Source: a virus. From it: DNA of 64,000 nt. A model generated the notes under the pieces. That model was given only the letters and a program-made list of their open reading frames with translations, did no database searches and was not told where the DNA came from. The DNA lies in IMG/VR virus record IMGVR_UViG_3300018890_000001, positions 124,001 to 188,000 of that record; one strand, 5' to 3'. A program made the position numbers and the translations under genes. Below are positions 43,370 through 51,219 of the stretch, in pieces (the stretch's first letter is position 1; each line of letters opens with the position of its first letter).

Positions 43370-44233
43370 ATGCAATTAACAATGAATAACGACCAAGCCA
43401 CAGTTTCTGCTGCAAAGGTGAACCGTTTCGGAAATTGGATAAGCGCAGTTACAAAGAAAGTAACAAGCTTGTTCAAAAAAACCAAAAAAGAAACACCCAA
43501 GTTCACATTTTCTACGGTTACTGAAGGCATTAGTTTCATTGAATGGCGTACTTGGTACGACCAGCAAAGAATTGTAAAAACAGTTGAGACAATAGCAGCT
43601 ACCAAAACTTATCCAGAGCTTTGTAAAGCATTAGGTATTCATTACCAAGCCTTACCCAAAGTAGCAACTAAGGTCGTCTTAACCGATAATAATTTCGATC
43701 GCCGGATGATAAAGCTTTTTAATTTTGAGGGGTTAAACCCACAGACCCAAGCTTTATTGCTTGGTGGTGAAACAAAAGCACAGAAACTGCCACGAACTCC
43801 TGAGTTCGAGAAAATGTTTCTACAAAATATCAGCACAAGGTCACAAGTAGTCAACAACTACGAAGGCTGGTGGTTGCGAGAGTTCGCTCTCGAACTGAAC
43901 GCCATACAAGTGGCGATCGATGTGCCTGAAATTGAACAACCTGCTTTACTTGCATTACCAGCAACCGAAGAGGTTATTGAAGTGTCATCTGTTACTGAAT
44001 CTCAAAAAATAACTGAGCAACATATCAATGTTGAACCAGTCGAGACAGAAATAGTTACATTGAGTGAAGCTGAAAAGCTCGAAAAAACGATTAAAGGGTT
44101 ACGAAAATTAAGCCTATCTGATTTAAAAACGTTTGCCAAAGCAAACGACATCCACATCAGAGGCAAAATGACCCAAATCACAAGCATAAGAGAAAAGATT
44201 ATCCGAGAGTTACGCAAAAAAGCAGCTTCTTAG
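43370..44233 (+). CDS. Protein with C-terminal SAP/Rho_N-like domain, 287 aa
   Basis: Basic N-terminus (VTKKVTSLFKKTKKETPKF), a helical middle of unknown type, a glutamate-rich linker (about 185-235) and a C-terminal helix-loop-helix (LRKLSLSDLKTFAKANDIHIRGKMTQITSIREKIIRELRK) that fits SAP or Rho N-terminal domains, which bind nucleic acid. It follows the tape measure but has its own strong promoter. It may be a DNA-binding regulator or a packaging-related protein. Confidence 0.7.
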   Translation: MQLTMNNDQATVSAAKVNRFGNWISAVTKKVTSLFKKTKKETPKFTFSTVTEGISFIEWRTWYDQQRIVKTVETIAATKTYPELCKALGIHYQALPKVATKVVLTDNNFDRRMIKLFNFEGLNPQTQALLLGGETKAQKLPRTPEFEKMFLQNISTRSQVVNNYEGWWLREFALELNAIQVAIDVPEIEQPALLALPATEEVIEVSSVTESQKITEQHINVEPVETEIVTLSEAEKLEKTIKGLRKLSLSDLKTFAKANDIHIRGKMTQITSIREKIIRELRKKAAS

Positions 44234-44249
44234 TCTTAGTATCAAACCC

Positions 44250-44286
44250 GTCCGCAACTCGTAAAACAAACGGAGTAATGAGGGTT
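44250..44286 (+). repeat. 37-bp inverted repeat, left copy
   Basis: Matches the inverse of 49982-50018 at 36 of 37 positions. Begins GTCCGCAACTCGTAAAACAA. It lies 16 bases after the stop of the 43370-44233 gene. CTCG/TGAG and ACTC/GAGT pairings are possible, so the RNA could fold. Confidence 0.85.
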
Positions 44287-44330
44287 GTATATTTCGCTGT
44301 AAACAGCACATATATAATTAGAGGATAGCA

Positions 44331-44376
44331 AAAACGCCTAACTAACTAATAAATATATTATTTAGTTAGGCGTTTT
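44331..44376 (+). terminator. Intrinsic terminator
   Basis: AAAACGCCTAACTAA / TTAGTTAGGCGTTTT hairpin; ends the transcript of the SAP-like gene after the repeat. Confidence 0.85.
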
Positions 44377-44401
44377 CGTTGTATACGCGTATTGCTTGCG
44401 G

Positions 44402-44419
44402 TATATTGATTGTGTAGTT
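44402..44419 (+). promoter_or_regulatory. GTAGT-class promoter of a decayed gene
   Basis: TATATT-N6-GTAGTT upstream of the broken duplicate at 44427. Confidence 0.7.
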
Positions 44420-44426
44420 ATTGAAC

Positions 44427-44802
44427 ATAGATTTGGCATTCACAACAAAAATCGAAGAACCCACAGAGTTTGGAGAGTTTTTAGCTTTGAAACGAGAAGC
44501 TATTATTTCCGATCTAATCGATCTTTAATCAGACATGAAGGAAATATCCACACGTGATGAGTTGTGATTGCGAACACAATGGGATGGATGTTCGGCTTAT
44601 AGTTACTGATGGTAACTGGGAGTTACACACAGGTGATGTGCAATACGGAACACCACAACACAGTTTCTGGGGAAGTGGTCAGTTAGACTACGACCTTAAG
44701 GAATCTGAATTACAGGAACCTATGGAAAGTCTTGCTGATGACTTGATATCGCAAGTCTTAGATGATGATACAGCGCAAGACCTAGATAGTTATTGGCAAT
44801 AA
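44427..44802 (+). pseudogene. Decayed duplicate of the 45406-45759 gene
   Basis: Aligned with its intact paralogue, this copy starts at a likely former ATG that is now ATA (44427), has TAA at 44526-44528, and needs a one-base shift near 44562 (STRDEL then CDCEHNGMDVRL). The remaining frame from about 44554 (82 aa) keeps the C-terminal domain: GMDVRLIVTDGNWELHTGD...FWGSGQLDYDL versus GLDVRLRFHEGYLEILTGD...FWGYGSLDYDI. The fragment could still be translated from GTG 44554 or ATG 44557. The promoter and terminator are intact. Confidence 0.75.
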
Positions 44803-44811
44803 CAAGCATAC

Positions 44812-44853
44812 AAAGCGGGCGATCGCATTAGATTAATGCGATCGCCCGCTTTG
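44812..44853 (+). terminator. HIP1-built terminator
   Basis: AAAGCGGGCGATCGCATTA and its inverse, perfect 19-bp stem made largely of the HIP1 octamer, followed by TTTGTATTT. Confidence 0.85.
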
Positions 44854-44924
44854 TATTTAAATGATCTATTTGTATGTGGCATACAATTCATGATATAATA
44901 AGCATAACTATTTAGCGAAACAAA

Positions 44925-45305
44925 ATGCAAGTAACAGTAAGATCAGCATCATTTTACGAATCTATTCTTGGTAAAATAGAAATTGACGATCGACTTTACA
45001 GTATCGTCGGAACCTCTGAAGGCGAAGAATGCTTTAGAGATAATGACGCTGGTGGTCAAGAATCATACAACCCTCGATCCTTCCATAAGAATAGATTGTG
45101 TAAAAGCGACGGGCAGCTCTATTGGGTTTATCGTCGAAGTAGCGGTAATTTGTACCGAGAGGCAACTACCAACACAGCAGGTGTTGGAAAGTGGGTAAGC
45201 AAACCTGAGACGGGAGAGTTTTACTTGGACGAAAGGTGCAGTCGTATTATCTGGAAAAGAGAAATTAAAAAAGACGCACAAGGAGGTCTTTACATATTAG
45301 ATTAA
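44925..45305 (+). CDS. Unrecognised protein, 126 aa
   Basis: Strand-rich small protein (QVTVRSASFYESILGKIEIDDRLYSIVGT, KSDGQLYWVYRRSSGNLYREA, SRIIWKREIKKDAQGGLYIL). No family is recognised. TATAAT lies 30 bases upstream but without the GTAGT box. It ends in a HIP1-type terminator. Confidence 0.7.
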   Translation: MQVTVRSASFYESILGKIEIDDRLYSIVGTSEGEECFRDNDAGGQESYNPRSFHKNRLCKSDGQLYWVYRRSSGNLYREATTNTAGVGKWVSKPETGEFYLDERCSRIIWKREIKKDAQGGLYILD

Positions 45306-45309
45306 CAAA

Positions 45310-45350
45310 TAAAGCAGGCGATTGAATCAATATTCGATCGCCAGTTTTTA
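45310..45350 (+). terminator. HIP1-type terminator
   Basis: AAAGCAGGCGATTGAAT / ATTCGATCGCCAGTTTTT hairpin with few mismatches. Confidence 0.75.
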
Positions 45351-45373
45351 TTGTATACCTGTATCAATTGTGG

Positions 45374-45391
45374 TATATTAATCATGTAGTC
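45374..45391 (+). promoter_or_regulatory. GTAGT-class promoter
   Basis: TATATT-N6-GTAGTC, 14 bases before the ATG at 45406. Confidence 0.78.
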
Positions 45392-45405
45392 GTTCTAAGG
45401 ATTTT

Positions 45406-45759
45406 ATGCTATACAACGAAGCGGGTATCAATATCGAAGAATTTCTGAATTCAGAGAAAGAATCGATAGTTACCGATCTAGAAAATGAGTGGCTCCAAAT
45501 GAAAAAAGTCCTTACCCGCGACGATCTTATTTGTGAAGATTCAGAAGATTTTAGTGGGCTGGATGTCCGACTTAGGTTTCACGAGGGTTATCTAGAAATT
45601 TTGACTGGTGACAGCTCAATGGATACAGATTATCGTGGATTCTGGGGCTACGGTAGTCTCGACTACGACATTGAACCAGAGGAGCTGACCGAGGCGATGA
45701 CAACCTTGGCGACTGAACTCATTGAAGGCGTCTTAGAACAGGAAGCTATCTCTCGGTAG
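45406..45759 (+). CDS. Unrecognised acidic protein, intact member of a duplicated pair, 117 aa
   Basis: Strongly acidic. A helical N-terminus (INIEEFLNSEKESIVTDLENEWLQMKKVL) is followed by a compact domain (GLDVRLRFHEGYLEILTGDSSMDTDYRGFWGYGSLDYDIEPEEL) and a helical end. A decayed copy lies just upstream at 44427-44802. Its size, charge and aromatic content would fit a DNA-mimic type inhibitor, but nothing in the sequence proves that. Confidence 0.75.
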   Translation: MLYNEAGINIEEFLNSEKESIVTDLENEWLQMKKVLTRDDLICEDSEDFSGLDVRLRFHEGYLEILTGDSSMDTDYRGFWGYGSLDYDIEPEELTEAMTTLATELIEGVLEQEAISR

Positions 45760-45769
45760 TGATAAATAA

Positions 45770-45816
45770 TAAAGCGGGCGATCGAATTAAATTAATTCGA
45801 TCGCCCGCTTTTTTGA
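45770..45816 (+). terminator. HIP1-built terminator
   Basis: AAAGCGGGCGATCGAATTAA and its inverse, with a T-run; the stem is perfect. Confidence 0.88.
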
Positions 45817-45974
45817 TGATTTCCCCGAAATTTTGGTAATCCGGAGTCAAAAGTTATCAAAAACCTGGGTTGAAAACCCCGTCCTTTTAGGATGACTTTA
45901 ATTAATTGTAAATTTTTGTTGCAATCCTACCTAATTTGTGCTGACTACGTTAGCACAAATGTGGAGGTAACGCA

Positions 45975-47165
45975 ATGCTAGTTTTTGAGTTTAAATCTTA
46001 CGGAAAATCAAACCAGTTTGAGGCAGTGGCTGAAGCAATTCGTACCGCTCAGTTTGTCCGCAATAGTTGTTTACGCTATTGGATGGACAATCCTAAGAAA
46101 AACAAATACGACCTGAATAAATACTGTGCTGTGCTGGCAGCGACGTTTCCGTTTGCTGACGAACTCAATTCAACCGCACGACAAGCCAGTGCCGAACGTG
46201 CGTGGGCTGCTATCTCCCGATTCTACGAAAACTGCAAGAAAAAACTTCCCGGTAAAAAAGGATATCCTCAATTCCAGAAAGACTGTCGTTCGGTTGAGTA
46301 TAAGACTAGCGGTTGGAAGCTTGCTGATGACAGGAAGTCGATAACTTTCAAAGACAAGAAAGGAATTGGGCGATTAAAACTGAAAGGTACACGCGACCTA
46401 CACTTTTATCAAATCAACCAAATAAAACGGGTTCGCTTGGTAAAACGTGCAGATGGCGTATACGTTCAATTCTGTATTGACGTTGACCGGAAAGAGAACA
46501 GAGCCCCGACAGGCAATACCATTGGGTTAGACGTTGGGCTAAAAGAATACTATACCGATTCAAACGGAGTCACCGTTGAAAATCCTAGATTCTTGAGAAA
46601 AGGTGGACGTGTTCTGAAGCTTAGTCAGCGGCGAGTGTCGCGGAAAGTTAAAGGTTCAAACAATAGAGGCAAAGCTCGACAGATTCTTGGCAAGCGCCAT
46701 CTCAAAATAAGCAGGCAACGTAAAGACCATGCCGTGAAATTGGCAAGGTGCGTGGTTCAGTCAAACGACTTGATAGCCTACGAAGATTTGAGAATTAAAA
46801 ACATGGCGCAGAATCACTGTCTTGCTAAGTCTATCAACGACGCATCTTGGTATCAGTTCCGTGTTTGGCTTGAATATTTTGGAAAAGTATTTGAGCGTGT
46901 AACGGTTGCGGTAAATCCGCAGTATACCAGTCAAGAATGCTCTAGTTGCGGTGAAAACGTAAAAAAATCCCTGTCTACTAGAACTCACGCTTGTAAATGT
47001 GGATGTGTATTAGATAGGGATGAAAATGCAGCTAGAAATATCCTAAGTCGGGGATTGGGTACGGTAGGGCATACCGGAACTTTTGCACTAGATGCAAGCA
47101 ACGCTTCGGGAGAATTGTCCTCTACTTTGGTTGGAGAAATCCAATTAGAGCAAGTCAGCTCGTAG
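45975..47165 (+). CDS. tnpB: TnpB, RNA-guided nuclease of an IS605-type element, 396 aa
   Basis: Complete TnpB/OrfB: helical N-terminal OrfB_IS605 region, RuvC motifs with D in IGLDVGLKEYYTDSNG, E in AYEDLRIKNMAQNH, and D in DRDENAARNIL, and the zinc finger CSSCG...CKCGC between the last two. All three catalytic acids are present and the length is normal, so the nuclease is probably active. GGAGGT lies nine bases before the ATG. TnpB cuts DNA next to a transposon-associated motif when guided by omega RNA from the element's right end, and so helps the element persist. It sits between the duplicated acidic gene and the methyltransferase remnant. Confidence 0.95.
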   Translation: MLVFEFKSYGKSNQFEAVAEAIRTAQFVRNSCLRYWMDNPKKNKYDLNKYCAVLAATFPFADELNSTARQASAERAWAAISRFYENCKKKLPGKKGYPQFQKDCRSVEYKTSGWKLADDRKSITFKDKKGIGRLKLKGTRDLHFYQINQIKRVRLVKRADGVYVQFCIDVDRKENRAPTGNTIGLDVGLKEYYTDSNGVTVENPRFLRKGGRVLKLSQRRVSRKVKGSNNRGKARQILGKRHLKISRQRKDHAVKLARCVVQSNDLIAYEDLRIKNMAQNHCLAKSINDASWYQFRVWLEYFGKVFERVTVAVNPQYTSQECSSCGENVKKSLSTRTHACKCGCVLDRDENAARNILSRGLGTVGHTGTFALDASNASGELSSTLVGEIQLEQVSS

Positions 47166-47172
47166 ATCGAAG

Positions 47173-47206
47173 AATCCCCGTGCGTTTACGCCGGGGAGTG
47201 TCAATA
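47173..47206 (+). ncRNA. Right end of the IS element, putative omega RNA 3' part
   Basis: CCCCG/CGGGG hairpin right after the tnpB stop, in the place where IS605-family right ends encode the guide scaffold. The guide would come from the bases after about 47206. Extent not determinable by eye. Confidence 0.5.
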
Positions 47207-47326
47207 CACGTATGTCGTTACTCAAAATTTTTGTGTAGTGGGAAAACCTAAAAACTTGTGTAATGGGTCACAAGACCGATCCGCATCAGATGAACACTGT
47301 GTAAGTGATTCAAGAATTTTGATCGG

Positions 47327-47584
47327 ATGCGATCTGTGTGTAACGCGAAAAGTCTAAGAATCGCGATTACCGAAACCAGAGATACAATCCAAAAACGTAT
47401 CAACTCAACCGTGATACGAAATATACGGATTGATACGAAAATACTTCACGGAAAATCTGCGATTTTAGGATTTTTGCATGAAATCGTTTCACTGCCTGGG
47501 ATTAAGAGTTTACACGATACCAATCCCGCGATACTTCGATACGTATGTGAATACCTAAAAAATAGCAGTTTTGACAAAAATTAG
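47327..47584 (+). pseudogene. Degenerate C-terminal fragment of the methyltransferase-like gene
   Basis: The region encoding IDTKILHGKSAILGFLHEIVSLPGI aligns with the end of the protein at 49221-49901 (IGCESIHGRSALLGFPHEIFKPIGI), then both end in a helix. The upstream part of the frame does not match the methyltransferase domain. It lies just right of the IS element, so the insertion or a linked rearrangement may have removed the rest. Confidence 0.6.
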
Positions 47585-47616
47585 TGCCTTTGATACTTTT
47601 TTGATACGTGTCAAAA

Positions 47617-47657
47617 TAAAAGTGGGCGATCGATAATTCCGATCGCCCCCTTTTATT
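47617..47657. terminator. HIP1-type convergent terminator
   Basis: AAAAGTGGGCGATCG / CGATCGCCCCCTTTT hairpin, serving the minus-strand gene ending at 47675. Confidence 0.8.
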
Positions 47658-47674
47658 TTATTTCAACCTACTTT

Positions 47675-48439
47675 TCAACCACCGCGCAACACACGATTTT
47701 GAACTTGAATCAGTAACCGTTCACTTGTTTGAGCGACGGCATCGTCGGGATGTACATCTTGAAGATCAATTAACCGCACTGCCGTATCTTCAACCTCCCG
47801 GAGCAGCAACAATTCTTTGGAGGTGAGCGCGTCGCGCAAGCTGTCCGGATCTACTGACAAGTCTTCAGCAAGCTTTTTAGCTTTGCGACCAAACACGACT
47901 AACACTACTTGCTGGCTGGCATTGACGTACAACCATTTTTTGCTGTTTTCAGAAAGTTCGGGGTGGCGATCGATGTAACTTTTGATAGCATCGGTCAGTT
48001 CGCGACGCGCTTCCTTACCTTCAAGTCGAGCGGTTTGCCACGCGCTCAACGCTTTTGTCTCTGGTGGCTTCCAGCCTGTAATTCCTTGAATCCAGGTAAG
48101 CATACCCAAATCAGCAAATTTTTCAAGACTGTATTCTGCGACTTCGTTTCCTTCAAAAGCGTAGTGTTTAACTGTCGCAGTACAGAAATCAGAGCGAAGG
48201 ATTTTTACTTTACCGCCACGTTTTACGAAATCTTCCATGAGGTGTAAATCCTTACCTATCCAGGGTTTCAGGCGTTTTGGTGCCTTACCCTTTATGAGGT
48301 CACGAACCAGTGTAGATATCGCTGGTTGGGTAACTCCTGACAACCTTGCTAATCCGGAATAACTCATTCCAGACTCACCAGTTTCAACAACGGTAAAAAA
48401 TTCCACACCATCTTCTTCGACACGTATGATTTGAGACAT
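47675..48439 (-). CDS. Antirepressor-like DNA-binding protein, 254 aa
   Basis: The ATG at 48439 is chosen (MSQIIRVEEDGVEFFTVV); the longer frame to 48496 looks like untranslated leader. A helix-turn-helix is clear at about residues 22-50 (SYSGLARLSGVTQPAISTLVRDLI). The middle (KHYAFEGNEVAEYSLEKFADLGMLTWIQGITGW) and the C-terminal domain (ARRELTDAIKSYIDRHPELSENSKKWLYVNAS...) match the protein at 1199-1993 and the pseudogene at 27379-28221, respectively. It links both forms of this family. Probably a phage regulator acting on lysogeny or on a competing element. Confidence 0.78.
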   Translation of the reverse strand: MSQIIRVEEDGVEFFTVVETGESGMSYSGLARLSGVTQPAISTLVRDLIKGKAPKRLKPWIGKDLHLMEDFVKRGGKVKILRSDFCTATVKHYAFEGNEVAEYSLEKFADLGMLTWIQGITGWKPPETKALSAWQTARLEGKEARRELTDAIKSYIDRHPELSENSKKWLYVNASQQVVLVVFGRKAKKLAEDLSVDPDSLRDALTSKELLLLREVEDTAVRLIDLQDVHPDDAVAQTSERLLIQVQNRVLRGG

Positions 48440-48611
48440 AATGGTAGTGCTCCATTTGAATGTATGGGACGAATGCCTGAGACACCGCTTCCGCAAGAAT
48501 TAGTGTCTCCGGTATTTTATTGTGTTGGTTTGTGTCTATTATAGTATTTTATGCCATACTTATTAGATGTTGCTTAGTAAACATTGAAAAGCTAAGGCTT
48601 AAACAAAAAAA

Positions 48612-48794
48612 ATGCGAATAAAAGGTAAGCCCAATACGGTGTACGACGAACTCAAGGCGCGGATTACAGTCTCGATTACGCCTACCGCAGTCAACGGTAT
48701 CGATGCGATCGCCACTCAGTTAGGGGTAGCGCGCTCTGAGGTTATTGAGCAGATCGGTCGCGGGATTCTGCAAGTGGTTTTTCCCGGACAGTAG
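48612..48794 (+). CDS. Ribbon-helix-helix (CopG/Arc-like) protein, 60 aa
   Basis: RITVSITPTAVNGIDAIATQLGVARSEVIEQIGRGIL fits the RHH pattern: one strand, two helices, G between. Such proteins are dimeric DNA-binding repressors or antitoxins; no toxin gene adjoins it on the same strand. The start is preceded by an A-run and no clear ribosome site. Its neighbour on the opposite strand is the antirepressor-like gene. Confidence 0.75.
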   Translation: MRIKGKPNTVYDELKARITVSITPTAVNGIDAIATQLGVARSEVIEQIGRGILQVVFPGQ

Positions 48795-48816
48795 CGTTTG
48801 CAGATTGCTGTCACAA

Positions 48817-48860
48817 TAAAAAGGGGGCGATCGGATTAATGTCCGATCGCCCCCTTTTTA
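48817..48860. terminator. HIP1-built convergent terminator
   Basis: AAAAAGGGGGCGATCGGA / TCCGATCGCCCCCTTTTT hairpin between 48794 (+) and 48870 (-). Confidence 0.9.
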
Positions 48861-48869
48861 TTTTTATTA

Positions 48870-49199
48870 CTACTCTCCTGGTATCCAGGGAATTCCAAAT
48901 ACTTGAGCCGTATAACAAGCTCTAGCTACTTCTGGATACCCAGAATCTTGAAAAAGCTGTGCTATTTTGTGTATATAAGGTCGATTACCAGGAGAACCGA
49001 CTATCGTTAGTTTTAACACAGCATACACTTGGTTCGTTATCTCAACTTGTTTCTCGCCTAGTAGCGACTTGAATTTTTCGATTAAATCTAAATCTTGGTT
49101 GTTTAGCGTAAAGAATGATATGAGCCACCTTAGATAGCTACGTAATATAGTATACCATATAACGACAGCAGTGTTATTGTTATTACAAATGTTAAGCAC
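48870..49199 (-). CDS. Unrecognised protein, up to 109 aa
   Basis: The frame is open from a GTG at 49199, but a promoter-like TATACT-N7-GTAGCT lies inside the first codons (about 49138-49156), so translation probably begins further down. The AAGGTGG ribosome site is followed by ATA at 49121 where an ATG would be expected, which may be a lost or unusual start. The rest is helical (DLDLIEKFKSLLGEKQVEITNQVYAVLKLTI) and ends FGIPWIPGE. No family is recognised. Confidence 0.5.
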   Translation of the reverse strand: MLNICNNNNTAVVIWYTILRSYLRWLISFFTLNNQDLDLIEKFKSLLGEKQVEITNQVYAVLKLTIVGSPGNRPYIHKIAQLFQDSGYPEVARACYTAQVFGIPWIPGE

Positions 49200-49220
49200 T
49201 ACAATTATCGGTGACTATCT

Positions 49221-49901
49221 ATGTATTACGCACCATGCCCATCATACACGCTCACGCACAACAGTGAATTGTTTAATTTGTTGCTTCGTTTAGACGCATT
49301 GTTGCTCGATCGCCCAACCAACCGCATCAAGTTACAACCAGCATCCGCGTATTCAGAAATTGCGCGTCAGGAACTCCAAACCTGGATGCAATACCGCAAT
49401 CGGTACGTCTTACCAACAGTTGAACTTGTGGACTGGTTGAAAACGAAGCTTGACGGGCGTCGGGCGATCGAGATTGGCGCAGACCACAGCGATTTAGCTT
49501 ATCATCTGGGGATTCGGGCGATCGGTAGCCATGCTATGTCGTACACAAGCGGACACGCAGTACCTTTGTTTCCCGGTCAAATACCGACGCTCGTTGTATC
49601 TTCTGACGTACATCAGATAGATGTTATGCAAGCGATCGTTGAACTCCGACCAGAAGTGGCGATCGGTGCTTGGATTCCAAATAAGTTTGCCGATAAATTT
49701 GGAGGTAGACCTAAGTACGCACCTAACGAAGATCAAATTATTCAGAATGTCGAGTACATACATATTGGTTGCGAAAGTATTCACGGGCGATCGGCGCTTC
49801 TAGGATTTCCGCATGAAATCTTTAAACCTATAGGCATAATGTCACGGACAAACGCAAATCCGCCAGATGACGTTATTCATGTTTGGAAAAAATTACAATA
49901 A
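49221..49901 (+). CDS. SAM-methyltransferase-like protein, 226 aa
   Basis: A helical N-terminal region, then a Rossmann methyltransferase-like core: LPTVELVDWLKTKLDGRRAIEIGADHSDLAYHLGI gives motif I (EIGADHS in place of the usual EIGAGNG), followed by VVSSDVHQIDVMQAIVELRPEVAIGAWIP as the motif IV region. I recall a phage and bacterial family with this order (RNxxxLPTxEL...IEIGAGxGxL...LGI). No target can be given. A degenerate copy of its C-terminus lies at 47327-47584. The protein may modify phage DNA or a small metabolite, or be catalytically altered. Confidence 0.75.
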   Translation: MYYAPCPSYTLTHNSELFNLLLRLDALLLDRPTNRIKLQPASAYSEIARQELQTWMQYRNRYVLPTVELVDWLKTKLDGRRAIEIGADHSDLAYHLGIRAIGSHAMSYTSGHAVPLFPGQIPTLVVSSDVHQIDVMQAIVELRPEVAIGAWIPNKFADKFGGRPKYAPNEDQIIQNVEYIHIGCESIHGRSALLGFPHEIFKPIGIMSRTNANPPDDVIHVWKKLQ

Positions 49902-49940
49902 AAAAGACCCATCGATCAACTTGATCGATGGGTCTTTTTA
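49900..49940 (+). terminator. Intrinsic terminator
   Basis: AAAAAGACCCATCGATCAA / TTGATCGATGGGTCTTTTT, perfect stem right after the stop at 49901. Confidence 0.92.
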
Positions 49941-49981
49941 TGCCCTCTAGTTAAATAAGTGGTCTTTAAACCAAAATATTT

Positions 49982-50018
49982 AACCCTCGTTACTCCGTTT
50001 GTTTTACGAGTTGCGGAC
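49982..50018 (-). repeat. 37-bp inverted repeat, right copy
   Basis: Inverse of 44250-44286 with one mismatch. Relative to the minus-strand gene 50047-50580 it lies in the 3' region at the same place and orientation as the left copy relative to its own upstream gene. Confidence 0.85.
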
Positions 50019-50046
50019 TGTTGTGTTTCGTTCAGGATGATATGGT

Positions 50047-50580
50047 TTACAAACCACCCAAACGTTGTATAAATCCAATAGCGAATGCTACAGCGAAATA
50101 TATTGTGTATGTGAACATTACATACAAAAAGTAGTAACTGTGTCTTTGATTACGTGTTAAGCTTGCGTAAGCTTGTACGAGTTTATCGAAGATGCAGCAA
50201 AGTATTTCAAATATTGCTTTGAACAATACGAGATACTCGAAGGTGGTGACACCACTCTCAGGTAACGTCATAAACCCGATCGCTATAAAATTCACAATCA
50301 CTGCTACTTCTAGCAGCCACCGTGGAACGGTGCGCAGCGCGAATATTACGGCATAGAGCATAACAAAACTGATGTATACTAGATTGACTCCTACCGCGTA
50401 AGCGGAAGCGCTAATCAAAGCTAGACTTACCAGTTTGTTAGGTACACTCCCTGGCAGGATAGCTTGTTTTTTAATATTAAGTACAGCAGTTTCGATTGCG
50501 GTTACTACCTTCGTAGCACCTGTAATCAGTGTCGAAGTGATAGAAACGGCGATAGATGCTGTGCTATTAATTAAGTTCAT
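50047..50580 (-). CDS. Integral membrane protein, about four helices, 177 aa
   Basis: The ATG at 50580 is chosen because a consensus promoter lies upstream of it; the longer frame to 50769 would run over that promoter and a terminator. Hydrophobic segments are near residues 45-65 (KLVSLALISASAYAVGVNLVYISFVMLYAVIFA), 80-100, and at the C-terminus (YYFLYVMFTYTIYFAVAFAIGFI). A basic region (RTVPRW, LTRNQRH) separates them. No family is recognised; superinfection exclusion or transport is possible. Confidence 0.7.
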   Translation of the reverse strand: MNLINSTASIAVSITSTLITGATKVVTAIETAVLNIKKQAILPGSVPNKLVSLALISASAYAVGVNLVYISFVMLYAVIFALRTVPRWLLEVAVIVNFIAIGFMTLPESGVTTFEYLVLFKAIFEILCCIFDKLVQAYASLTRNQRHSYYFLYVMFTYTIYFAVAFAIGFIQRLGGL

Positions 50581-50638
50581 TTGTTTGTTAAACACCTTGG
50601 TTGTTATTTGAATTTTGGGTGTTTTTCTCCTTACATAT

Positions 50639-50667
50639 AATATACCAGTATTTATACTTAAAGTCAA
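50639..50667 (-). promoter_or_regulatory. Consensus sigma70-type promoter
   Basis: TTGACT (50667-50662), 17-base spacer, TATATT (50644-50639), followed by AAGGAG-like TAAGGAG and a leader hairpin (AAACACC/GGTGTTT) before the ATG at 50580. Confidence 0.8.
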
Positions 50668-50710
50668 GTAAATATAGGTGTACAAAGGATTTAAAGTATA
50701 AATAGACAAT

Positions 50711-50750
50711 AAAAAACGAGGTGTTTGAACAAACACCTCGTTTTTTTTAG
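50711..50750 (-). terminator. Intrinsic terminator
   Basis: AAAAAACGAGGTGTTTG / CAAACACCTCGTTTTTTTT hairpin after the stop at 50753. Confidence 0.92.
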
Positions 50751-50752
50751 AT

Positions 50753-51205
50753 TTAAGCTTGTGCTTCAAACCATTGTTTCATCACTGTGATAAATTGAGG
50801 TCGCAACTTACGGTACTCTAGTTGTATTTCAGCTAGTGCTTTTGCAGTTGCTAAATCTAGATTATCTTCTTGCTTGTCTTTCAACAACCAACGCGATTGC
50901 TCGATCACCCGCTCGACTGTATAAATGACTCGAATCGCTTCAACGTTGTCAATCGTTGTGACGGCAGTACGAAACAAATCTTGTAGCACAGACATTGTTA
51001 TTTGTGCGTAATCACTGAAATACCAGTGCCCAAACCCTTCCGCATCAAACATATAGTCTAGTGTGTCAATGGCTACCGCATATTGCTGTGTTTGTGATAG
51101 CTGATCATAAATTTCAGTCAGCGTACAGAGATAATTGGTGCATTTACGCACATGATTCATTTGTTGGTACGCATTTGCTTTGCATTCAATGTATTTTAGG
51201 TGCAT
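50753..51205 (-). CDS. Unrecognised helical protein, 150 aa
   Basis: Almost entirely helical in appearance, beginning MHLKYIECKANAYQQMNHV and rich in Q, Y and charged residues (TVERVIEQSRWLLKDKQEDNLDLATAKALAEIQLEY). No family is recognised. It has a full GTAGTC promoter and its own terminator. Confidence 0.72.
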   Translation of the reverse strand: MHLKYIECKANAYQQMNHVRKCTNYLCTLTEIYDQLSQTQQYAVAIDTLDYMFDAEGFGHWYFSDYAQITMSVLQDLFRTAVTTIDNVEAIRVIYTVERVIEQSRWLLKDKQEDNLDLATAKALAEIQLEYRKLRPQFITVMKQWFEAQA

Positions 51206-51219
51206 TTGAATCCGAAATT

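Larger units (their letters stand above)
45840..47206 (+). mobile_element. tnpB-only IS200/IS605-type element (IS1341-like)
   Basis: One gene (tnpB) with typical subterminal ends. On the left is AACCCCGTCCTTTTAGGATGAC near 45875-45895; on the right is ATCCCCG-TGCGTTTACG-CCGGGGAG at 47173-47198, followed by TGTCAA. No tnpA is present, so movement would need a transposase in trans. Boundaries are approximate. The right end should encode the guide RNA (omega RNA) used by TnpB. Confidence 0.75.

Noticed and set aside
45840-47206. A complete IS605 with tnpA
   Set aside because: No Y1 transposase frame exists on either side; the element is tnpB-only.
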